A stretch of 35,492 nt of DNA from CAYZTD01 sp964638155. Its GTDB lineage: Archaea; Thermoplasmatota; E2; DHVEG-1. The notes beneath the pieces were generated by a model. The model was not told where the DNA came from. It saw only the letters and a list, made by a program, of their open reading frames with translations, and made no database searches. The DNA lies in contig CAZWYI010000022.1 in assembly GCA_964638155.1 (NCBI GenBank), positions 1-35,492 on the forward strand, written 5' to 3'. This document shows positions 15,225 to 22,492 of this stretch, in pieces. The translations under genes and the position numbers were made by a program. Numbering within the stretch: the first letter of the stretch is position 1; each line of letters begins with the position of its first letter.

Positions 15225-16672
15225 TGTCTCATATTCCAGATAGTTCCAATACCAGAAAGTTCCTTTTCATAGTCTCCTTCGCTATCTGACCAACTTATTT
15301 CACCTGTTATCTCTGTTCTACCTATTTTCATTCCCACATGGGCAAGTCTTTTCCATGTTTTATCAAAAGTATTACTTGAATCAATATCTAAATTCAGTTT
15401 TATTTTTGTCTCTTTTAATAAGGCTTGTGAAAGACTTGGTTCTGCGGTGATTTCAAATTTGTTTGGCATATTTAAAAGTAAAAATATTTTATCAGAGTCT
15501 ATAATATCTACTTTTATATTTTCAAGTTTAGTAAGTGTTTCTCCTTTGTCTGTTGTTATAATCATGTTTGCAAAAGGATTAACTTTGTATGTTTTTGATG
15601 ATTTAAATTGCATAGTGAAATAATAGTTGCTATAGTAAATATTCCAACCGTTTTCTAAAGTCATATGACACCAGTCCCATCCTCTTATTATTCCAGAAGT
15701 TAAAAGTCCTGATATCCAAGTATGCTCATGATGTCCTGTTCCTCTTACTTCAATTTCCATTCCATTTAGAATTACTTTTCCTTCAACATCGCAACCCATA
15801 AAAATATAGCTTGCAACATTTCCTTTTGATTTATCAATAAGCCTGTTACTATAAGTCCATAGAGGCGGAGATTCTGATTTGAATTTAAGATCCATTATTA
15901 TTTCGTTATCCTCATCAATATCTCCCTCTATATGTATAAACCATTCTGGTGCTCTCCCTTGTACATATGAATCTTCAAATGAGACCTTAAACATTTTATC
16001 TGATGAAGAGGTTTGAAGAGAGGGTTCCTTTAAAGGACTGTAGTCTCCAAGGATAGGCCTACTTTTTTCAACTACTCCCCCATATTCTGTTCCATCAGGA
16101 CTGTGTAATGTTACAAATAATAAATCAGGTTTATTAGCAAACAGATCTGTTCTTGACATATGGTTAAAACTAATTGTTATAGTCCACCCTTTAAGCATAT
16201 TGTTTCCATTACATACAACTGTATAGTACCACCATTCTCTATTAACAGTTAGTTTATTTTTGTAATGGGCACCCTCATCTTTTGGGGATAAAACCCTTTC
16301 GTTAGATGTTACTAGAGATGAAGGTAGTGAAGGCTCTTTTATAAAAATCCAGCTGTCGTATTTATGTTCTGTTTCAATATGAGTTATTGTAATAGTACCA
16401 GAACAATCGGTGATTTCATCACCTTCTATTACTTCTTTTCCAAGTTTTGACTTGTCACAGGTTCCAGTAATCTCAAGGTCGCTCCATAAAACCTTTTCAG
16501 AAACATATTCTACAATAATTTTTTTGTTGAAATCATCCTTTTCAAATTTTATTTCTGGTGGTTCTGGTTCTATCGGTGTCTTAACCCAACTTGTTCTCAA
16601 TAAAACTACTACTGATATTATGATTAGAATAGTTAATATTACGACATCGATTTTTTTTAGTTTTATATTCAT
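15221..16672 (-). CDS. AttH/CrtC-like lipocalin-fold protein with membrane anchor
   Basis: The 483-residue protein starts at ATG 16672 (a GTG at 16678 adds two residues; GGTGA overlaps it). Residues ~7-27 form one membrane span. The next ~75 residues (VLWSDLEITGTC, ITDCSGTITITH) resemble the beta domain seen after the N-terminal helix of archaeal pilin-like proteins. From ~145 on it matches the AttH/carotenoid 1,2-hydratase (CrtC) fold: NREWWYYTVV, GWTITISFNHMS, GTGHHEHTW, GWDWCHMTL and GWNIYYSNYYF. CrtC hydrates carotenoids; AttH-like proteins may bind lipids. An extracytoplasmic lipid/terpenoid-binding or -modifying role fits its position convergent with the isoprenoid operon but is inference. 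Confidence 0.7.
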   Translation of the reverse strand: MNIKLKKIDVVILTILIIISVVVLLRTSWVKTPIEPEPPEIKFEKDDFNKKIIVEYVSEKVLWSDLEITGTCDKSKLGKEVIEGDEITDCSGTITITHIETEHKYDSWIFIKEPSLPSSLVTSNERVLSPKDEGAHYKNKLTVNREWWYYTVVCNGNNMLKGWTITISFNHMSRTDLFANKPDLLFVTLHSPDGTEYGGVVEKSRPILGDYSPLKEPSLQTSSSDKMFKVSFEDSYVQGRAPEWFIHIEGDIDEDNEIIMDLKFKSESPPLWTYSNRLIDKSKGNVASYIFMGCDVEGKVILNGMEIEVRGTGHHEHTWISGLLTSGIIRGWDWCHMTLENGWNIYYSNYYFTMQFKSSKTYKVNPFANMIITTDKGETLTKLENIKVDIIDSDKIFLLLNMPNKFEITAEPSLSQALLKETKIKLNLDIDSSNTFDKTWKRLAHVGMKIGRTEITGEISWSDSEGDYEKELSGIGTIWNMRH

Positions 16673-16683
16673 GCTCACCAGCT

Positions 16684-16697
16684 TATAAGCGCTTATA
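16684..16697. promoter_or_regulatory. Palindrome at the start of the AttH-like gene
   Basis: TATAAGCGCTTATA is a perfect 14-bp palindrome overlapping a second one, GCTTATAAGC (16681-16690), immediately upstream of the GGTGAGCATG start region on the minus strand. It is well placed for an operator around the transcription start. Confidence 0.4.
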
Positions 16698-16912
16698 TTT
16701 ATCTTTGACTAAATATTTATTAACTATTATTATTAAATGTTTCTTTACAACTGTTATCAAAACATATAAAAATGCTTAATACCACAATTTTTGATGTTTT
16801 TCTTTAAATATCTCTTTTTGGTGTATCTAACACATGAGTTGCACACACATATACATATACATCTGCGAAAAAGGCACTTAAAAGCCAGATTTATTCTTCT
16901 AAATAAGGATGA

Positions 16913-16999
16913 ATGGAAAGGGAATGAGCCCAATTTTTTCATTTTTGAAAAAATACCCATCCAATTACCCCCTCTAAATCACCTCATTCCCTTTTCCAT
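16913..16999. ncRNA. Large imperfect hairpin in the 373-bp AttH/gingipain intergenic region
   Basis: ATGGAAAGGGAATGAG (16913-16928) pairs with CTCATTCCCTTTTCCAT (16983-16999) with a single bulged base. Inside lies a second perfect hairpin TTTTTTCA-TTTT-TGAAAAAA. A further A/T hairpin follows at about 17004-17034. The element may be part of the leader of the gingipain-like gene or a separate structured RNA. No protein-coding frame in this 16673-17051 gap looks real. The rest is AT-rich promoter-like sequence. Confidence 0.4.
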
Positions 17000-17081
17000 G
17001 ATTTTTTAAAAATTTCATTGAAAAATTTTTTAAGTAATGACGTATTAACATATGTTAAACTTTTATTGTGGAGGTGAGCAT

Positions 17082-19286
17082 ATTAAAAAAACTAAATTAT
17101 TAGTTGTAGGATTAGTTTTTGTATTTTTATCAAGTTCAATATCTGTATCTATTAATTCAGCAGTGGCAACTGAAAAAGAAAAGAGTATCTCATTAGATTA
17201 CAATTTTGAAAAAATTTCTATAGAAAAAATAAATGTTCAGGGTAAATATTATGATACAATATCGTTAGAAGATACGACAAATTTTGGAAATCCAGGTGAA
17301 CCATCTATGCCTATAAAAGGAGCATATATCTTGTTGCCATATGGGAAAAGTGTTTCAAGTATAGAAATTAAACACGGTGAAATTAAATCATTAGGAAAGG
17401 GTTATGATATATTACCAGGTGCAAAACCTGTACCCATATCTATGGTTAAATCAATAAAATCGCCAGATCCCAAAAAAGAAATCTATGGGTCAAATGATTT
17501 ATATCCTGGAAAATTGTATGAAAAAGTTGGAACCTATTTCTTTAGAGGTTTTAAGATACTTGTTTTAGATATATATCCTGTACAATATTTGCCAAGTTCT
17601 GGTGAAATTAGATATTACTCGGATATTCAAATTAATATTCAGACTGTTGATGATAACAAAGAAAATGAATTATATCATGGTCTAAAAGAAGACATAAATA
17701 ATGTAATAAATAAAGTTGACAATCCAGAATTAGTCGGCACTTATCCAACAAAAAATAATGCGTTTTATAATAGATATGATCTATTAATATTAACTAGTGA
17801 TAGCTTAAAGGATTCATTTATGCCTTTAAAACAGGTTAATGACGAAAGGGGCGTATCAACTGAAATTAAAACACTTAAAGATATAAATATCATCCCAAGT
17901 TCGGTAACACCTGAAGACATTCGTGATTTTATAACATCTGAATATCAAAAAAATGGTATAAATTATGTTCTGTTAGGTGGAGATAAGGAAGTAGTTCCTG
18001 AAAAAATGCTTTATGTATCAGGTTATGACGAAGACCAATCTGACCGTTTTTATGAAACTGTTATGCCATCTGATCTATATTTTTCATGTCTTGATGGTCC
18101 ATATAATAGTGATGGAGATGAATACTGGGGGGAAACAAATGATGGTGAAGGTGGTGAGGATGTAGATCTCATGGCTGAAGTTTATGTTGGACGTGCCTGT
18201 GTTGACAATCCTTCTGATGTAGATAACTTTGTAGGTAAAACAATTGATTATCTAAACACAGATTATGAAGATAGCTATCTAAAAAAGATAATTATGGCAG
18301 GTGAACACCTTGGTGATCATGGAGTTGCAAGCTGGGGTGGAAATTATCTTGATTTGTTAATTGATGAATGCACAGTTGATGGTTATACAACCCAAGGAAT
18401 CCCCTCTAATAAATATGAAATTGAAAAGCTATATGATCGAGACTGGGAAGGAAATTACTGGCCGGCAACAGAGCTTGTAGATAGAATAAACAAAAATATC
18501 CATATAATTAACCATGATGGGCACTCAAATTATGTTTACAACATGAAGATGCATATTTCAGATGTAGAAATGTTTGAAAATACAAAACCGTTTTTCACTT
18601 ATTCTATAGGATGTATGTGCGGAGGATTCGATTATCCAAATGAAGATTGTTTTGCTGAATATATTACAACAAAAACACCAAATGGTGCATTTGCAGCAAT
18701 TATGAATGCAAGATATGGTTGGTTCTGGGCATATAGTACAGATGGAGATGGCACTAGATTCAAAAGAGAATTCTGGGATGCAGTATTTTCAGAGGATATT
18801 CCTGTTATTAGTAAAGCAAATCAGGACTCAAAAGAAGATAACTTATTTTTATTGGATAGATCTTGTATGAGGTGGACTTATTATCAATTAAATTATTTTG
18901 GAGATCCATCTGTTGCTTTTCATATAGGCGTGCCTCCTGAGAAACCCAAAAAACCCGAAGGTGAAACTTCTATTGAGGCAGGTATATTTTACGAGTATAA
19001 AACTAGCTCAACTGATACAGATAGTGAGAAAATATTTTTAATGTGGGATTGGGGCGATGGTGAATATAGCAATTGGAAAGGCCCTTATAACTCAGGTGAA
19101 GAAGTTACTGAAGAACACAGTTGGGAAGAAAAAGGAACATATTCTATTAGAGTTAAATCCAAGGATGAATCTGGATTGCAGAGTAAATGGAGTGATCCTT
19201 TAACTGTAAGTTTACCAAAAAACAAAATATATAACAGATTTTTTTACAAAATAAAATTAATACTTGAGGAAATCTTAACGCTCTAA
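17082..19286 (+). CDS. Secreted gingipain-like peptidase (C25) with PKD domain
   Basis: The protein is about 734 residues: signal peptide (KKTKLLVVGLVFVFLSSSIS), an N-terminal beta pro-domain (~40-190), then the C25 catalytic domain (~230-630). The latter carries RYDLLILTSD, NYVLLGGDKEVVP, the catalytic His481 in INHDGHSNYVY and the nucleophile region SIGCMCGGFD (Cys511 most likely). A PKD-type domain (~640-725; WDWGDGEYSNWKGPYNSGEE) ends in DPLTVSLPKNK and a short hydrophobic tail (FFYKIKLILEEILTL). The start is odd: a perfect GGAGGTGA at 17070-17077 precedes an in-frame ATT at 17082 that directly opens the signal peptide. The only ATG (17052) lies upstream of that Shine-Dalgarno and would add ten unsuitable residues. 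Confidence 0.88.
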   Translation: MKKTKLLVVGLVFVFLSSSISVSINSAVATEKEKSISLDYNFEKISIEKINVQGKYYDTISLEDTTNFGNPGEPSMPIKGAYILLPYGKSVSSIEIKHGEIKSLGKGYDILPGAKPVPISMVKSIKSPDPKKEIYGSNDLYPGKLYEKVGTYFFRGFKILVLDIYPVQYLPSSGEIRYYSDIQINIQTVDDNKENELYHGLKEDINNVINKVDNPELVGTYPTKNNAFYNRYDLLILTSDSLKDSFMPLKQVNDERGVSTEIKTLKDINIIPSSVTPEDIRDFITSEYQKNGINYVLLGGDKEVVPEKMLYVSGYDEDQSDRFYETVMPSDLYFSCLDGPYNSDGDEYWGETNDGEGGEDVDLMAEVYVGRACVDNPSDVDNFVGKTIDYLNTDYEDSYLKKIIMAGEHLGDHGVASWGGNYLDLLIDECTVDGYTTQGIPSNKYEIEKLYDRDWEGNYWPATELVDRINKNIHIINHDGHSNYVYNMKMHISDVEMFENTKPFFTYSIGCMCGGFDYPNEDCFAEYITTKTPNGAFAAIMNARYGWFWAYSTDGDGTRFKREFWDAVFSEDIPVISKANQDSKEDNLFLLDRSCMRWTYYQLNYFGDPSVAFHIGVPPEKPKKPEGETSIEAGIFYEYKTSSTDTDSEKIFLMWDWGDGEYSNWKGPYNSGEEVTEEHSWEEKGTYSIRVKSKDESGLQSKWSDPLTVSLPKNKIYNRFFYKIKLILEEILTL

Positions 19287-19397
19287 AAATATTTTATTTT
19301 TTTTAGATTGTTGATACTTCTTAACCTTGATATTAAGTGTGATGTTTGAATATGGAAAACTTAATACAAAATACTGCAAATGCAATAATTACACAAA

Positions 19398-19408
19398 ATA
19401 TTTAAATA
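19398..19408 (+). promoter_or_regulatory. TATA box of the 36-residue ORF
   Basis: ATATTTAAATA lies about 50 bp upstream of the small ORF's ATG and its Shine-Dalgarno (GGTGGTGA at 19439-19446), giving a short leader. Confidence 0.4.
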
Positions 19409-19452
19409 TTAGTAATTACAAAGTATAACATAGGAAAAGGTGGTGAATAAAA

Positions 19453-19563
19453 ATGAGAATAGTAAATGACATAAAATCAAGGCGAGAACTTAATGAAATG
19501 AAATCTGTAATGGAGATTTTTGTAGTAAACTCTAGAATTAGACAGCTTGCAAAAAACGCTTAA
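19453..19563 (+). CDS. Small ORF, 36 residues, unknown
   Basis: ATG at 19453 follows the strong Shine-Dalgarno GGTGGTGA and a TATA-like sequence. The frame reads MRIVNDIKSRRELNEMKSVM, then EIFVVNSRIRQLAKNA, ending TAA. The product is a basic, probably helical peptide with no family I recognise. It lies alone in the 385-bp gap between the gingipain-like gene and the HD/citrate operon. The promoter plus Shine-Dalgarno make translation more likely than chance. Confidence 0.5.
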   Translation: MRIVNDIKSRRELNEMKSVMEIFVVNSRIRQLAKNA

Positions 19564-19671
19564 TACAAAACCCTTTTCCTAAAAAATCAACTTTTTTATC
19601 AATATTATTAGCTTATAAATGTAAATATTAATAATAACCTTTTAGATTACAATCAACAAACTGGGGGTTTA

Positions 19672-20202
19672 TTGTTGGTTGAGAAAAAAGAAATAGAAAC
19701 TATATTTTCAGAAGAATTAGAATGGATTACTGAAAAAAAACTAAAAGAAAAAGTAATAGATGTATGGAAAACAGCTGCTGATAGAGGAGATTGGAAAGAT
19801 CTAAATAAAGTGCCTTTTACACTTTTAATTGAAAATTCGGGAAAATTAATCGATCATACAAAAAGAATAACAAAATTAGCAAAAGCAGTTTATGACAATA
19901 GAGAAGAAAAAATAAATCTAGATTTTTTGATAGCCGGTGCTTTACTACACGATGTAGGAAAACTTCTGGAATATGATGTGATTAATGGTGAAGTTGTAAA
20001 AGGCGAATATGGAAAAAAATTCAGACATCCTGTTAGTGGAGCACTTTTAGCAAGAGAACTTGGCCTACCTGATGAGATAGTACTAATAATATATGCTCAT
20101 AGCCACGAAGGAGATAAACTCGAAAGATCAGCTGAAAGTGTTATTGTACACCATTGTGATTTTATAGATTTTCATATCCGTAAAGGTATGGTGAAAGATT
20201 GA
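19672..20202 (+). CDS. HD-domain phosphohydrolase-like protein
   Basis: The 176-residue protein has an HD domain from about 58 to 168: His62 (DHTKRI), His93-Asp94 (LLHDVGK), His119 (FRHPVSG), the AHSHEGD segment (142-148) and Asp163 in VHHCDF. It is therefore metal-dependent and likely hydrolytic. The substrate is unknown; it is not a classical HD-GYP or RelA type. It starts with TTG after GGGGGT and its stop overlaps the TTG of the CitF gene, so it is the first gene of the citrate operon. A link with citrate or CoA metabolism is implied only by context. Confidence 0.75.
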   Translation: MLVEKKEIETIFSEELEWITEKKLKEKVIDVWKTAADRGDWKDLNKVPFTLLIENSGKLIDHTKRITKLAKAVYDNREEKINLDFLIAGALLHDVGKLLEYDVINGEVVKGEYGKKFRHPVSGALLARELGLPDEIVLIIYAHSHEGDKLERSAESVIVHHCDFIDFHIRKGMVKD

Positions 20203-21689
20203 AAGTGCAAAATAGTCTTGGAAAAAAAATTGAAACAAATATCGATAATAGAGAATTTAAACCGTTCAAAGGTGGTCATAAGCATAGTGGAAAAACCAAG
20301 TTAGTAAAAAATTTATCTAAGGCACTTAAAAAATCTGGACTAAAAAATGGTAATACAATATCTTTTCATCATCAACTAAGAAACGGTGATTTTGTATTAA
20401 ATAAAACACTTGATACAGTTAAAGAGATGGACGTAGGCGATATCCGTCTTGCTCAAACTGCAATGTTTAGTGTTCATGAACCTTTAATAGAACATATTAA
20501 AGAAAAAACAGTTACTCGTATTGAAGGCAGTGTAAATGGTGTTGTAGGAGATTATATTTCAAAAAACAATCCATTGAAAGCACCAGTAATACTTCGTTCT
20601 CATGGTGGACGATGGGCCGCAGTAAAATCAGGTGAACTTCACCCTAATATTGCAGTAATTGCTGCATCAGCAGCAGATATAAGAGGAAATGCAACCGGAA
20701 TTATTGGAAAAAGTGCCTTTGGAAATATTGCTTATTCTCAAGTTGATGCCTGGCATGCAGATAAAGTAATAATTGTTACAGACAACCTAGTTGACTATCC
20801 ATGTCCCTATCGTGAGATATACGAAGGACTTGTTGACTTTGTTGTTGAAGTAGATAAAATTGGTGATCCTGAAAAGATTGTGAGTGGCTCACTTAAGATT
20901 ACTAAAAATCCTGTAAAACTTGATATTGGAAAACAATGTGTTGATTTAATGGATGCAGCAGGACTCATAAAAAATGATATGATCTTTCAAGCAGGTGCCG
21001 GTGGAATTTCACTTGCTGCATTAAAATATTTAGGAGAAAGACTAAGAGAAAAAAATATGGTAGCAGCATGTTCTACTGGTGGATGCACAGAGTTTATAGT
21101 AAATATGTATAATGAAGGCTTTTTAAAACAAGTTAATACCTGTCAGTGTTTTGATACAGTAGCGGTTGATTTTGTTAGAAATCACTTGGAAGCACAATCT
21201 ACAATTGGTGAATACTCAGATCATACTATGAAGGGGAGAAATACAGATAGACTTGATACAGTAATACTTGGTGCAACAGAGGTTGATACAGATTTTAATA
21301 TAAATGTTAACACTCACAGTGATGGTCGGATGCTACATGGAATAGGTGGCCATCAGGATGTATCAGCTGCAGCAAATCTTACAATTATCACAGTACCCGT
21401 TTTTAGGAAGAAAAATCCGATAGTAATTGACAAAGTAACAACTGTTACAACACCTGGCGATATTGTTGATGCAATTGTTACAGACAAAGGCATTGCGATA
21501 AATCCTAAAAGAAAAGATCTAATTGAAAAAGTAAAAGGAAAAATAAACCTAGTTTCCATTGAAGATCTTAAAAAAATAGCCTATGATGAAACAGGCGGCC
21601 CACAAAAACCAACTCTTGGTTCCGATATAGTTGGCATGACAAAATATTTTGATGGAACAGTACTTGATAATATATATCAAGTTTTGTAA
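20199..21689 (+). CDS. citF: Citrate lyase alpha subunit (citrate CoA-transferase)
   Basis: The 496-residue protein is full length for CitF, which exchanges acetyl for citrate on a thioester (in bacteria on the CitD acyl carrier protein). Motifs are TISFHHQLRNGDFVLN, VILRSHGGRWAAV, the AGAGGISLAALKYLGERL core, and GATEVDTDFNINVNTHSDGR followed by MLHGIGGHQD, the conserved family C-terminal segment. The TTG start overlaps the HD stop, with GGTGA 10 bp upstream. No citD, citE, citC, citX or citG is in the window. The following gene is a citrate-synthase-type citryl-CoA lyase, so this protein probably uses free CoA esters: citrate + acetyl-CoA to citryl-CoA + acetate, or the reverse. Confidence 0.88.
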   Translation: MKVQNSLGKKIETNIDNREFKPFKGGHKHSGKTKLVKNLSKALKKSGLKNGNTISFHHQLRNGDFVLNKTLDTVKEMDVGDIRLAQTAMFSVHEPLIEHIKEKTVTRIEGSVNGVVGDYISKNNPLKAPVILRSHGGRWAAVKSGELHPNIAVIAASAADIRGNATGIIGKSAFGNIAYSQVDAWHADKVIIVTDNLVDYPCPYREIYEGLVDFVVEVDKIGDPEKIVSGSLKITKNPVKLDIGKQCVDLMDAAGLIKNDMIFQAGAGGISLAALKYLGERLREKNMVAACSTGGCTEFIVNMYNEGFLKQVNTCQCFDTVAVDFVRNHLEAQSTIGEYSDHTMKGRNTDRLDTVILGATEVDTDFNINVNTHSDGRMLHGIGGHQDVSAAANLTIITVPVFRKKNPIVIDKVTTVTTPGDIVDAIVTDKGIAINPKRKDLIEKVKGKINLVSIEDLKKIAYDETGGPQKPTLGSDIVGMTKYFDGTVLDNIYQVL

Positions 21690-21702
21690 AAGAGGTTAAA
21701 AA

Positions 21703-22473
21703 ATGAAATGGAAAACTAAAATCACAAAGGTAGAACCCAATCATCTTGTAACAAAAGGATACAGGCAAGAGGATCTTATTGGTAACATTCCTTTCTCACA
21801 TGTAGTGTATTTACTTTTAAAAGACAAGCTCCCAACTAAAGAACATGGTAAAATGATGGATGCAATACTTACTGCCTGTATAGACCATGGCGTAACACCG
21901 CCTAGTTCTATGGCTTCTAGAATTGTTGCATCAGGCGGAGTACCACTTCCCACAGCAGTTGCAGCAGGTGTTTTATCAATTGGTAATGCACATGGTGGGG
22001 CAATAGAAAAAGGTGCAAAATTTTTACAAGATGGAATCAAAAAAATGAAAAAGGAAAATCTTTCGGTTGAAAAAACAGCAGAAATTCTTGTAAAGAAATC
22101 TCGAGAGGAAAAAAGAAGGATTCTTGGGTTTGGACATAGAGTTCATACGTCTGACCCGCGTACCAAAAAACTTTTCAAACTTTCAGATGAATTAAATATA
22201 ACAGGAGATCACCTCAAACTTTCAAAATCAATTGAAACAGAACTTGAAAAACAAATCGGAAAAAAACTTCCCATAAATGTAGATGGTGCAATCGCAGCAA
22301 TAACTTCTGATATGGGATTTGATTTTAGGCTTGGAAAGGCCTTCTTTTTGCTTGGAAGGGTCGCAGGTCTTACGGTGCATGTATATGAAGAGCAAAAAGA
22401 TTTCAAACCAATGCGTAAGATGTTTTCTTCTGAAGTAGAATATGATGGAGTAAAAGAAAAAGATTTAGAATAA
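21703..22473 (+). CDS. Citryl-CoA lyase, short citrate-synthase family
   Basis: The 256-residue protein belongs to the citrate synthase superfamily and is much shorter than citrate synthase (about 380-430). It keeps the three catalytic residues: His97 in GNAHGGA, His145 in GFGHRVHTSDPR and Asp194 in PINVDGAIAAI. Its size and pattern match citryl-CoA lyases that cleave citryl-CoA to acetyl-CoA and oxaloacetate. It is 13 bp after citF with AGAGGTTA as Shine-Dalgarno. Together the two genes can account for full citrate cleavage without the bacterial CitE beta subunit. Operation as a citrate-forming enzyme is equally possible. Confidence 0.85.
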   Translation: MKWKTKITKVEPNHLVTKGYRQEDLIGNIPFSHVVYLLLKDKLPTKEHGKMMDAILTACIDHGVTPPSSMASRIVASGGVPLPTAVAAGVLSIGNAHGGAIEKGAKFLQDGIKKMKKENLSVEKTAEILVKKSREEKRRILGFGHRVHTSDPRTKKLFKLSDELNITGDHLKLSKSIETELEKQIGKKLPINVDGAIAAITSDMGFDFRLGKAFFLLGRVAGLTVHVYEEQKDFKPMRKMFSSEVEYDGVKEKDLE

Positions 22474-22492
22474 AAAATTAGGGTGATAAATT

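Noticed and set aside
16791..17009. 72-residue open frame in the AttH/gingipain intergenic region
   Set aside because: No Shine-Dalgarno, odd composition (H/F/L rich), and it runs through the hairpin; more likely non-coding.
20199..21689. CitF as part of an ordinary bacterial-type citrate fermentation operon
   Set aside because: No citD, citE, citC, citX, citG or citrate transporter in the window; the next gene is a citrate-synthase-type lyase.
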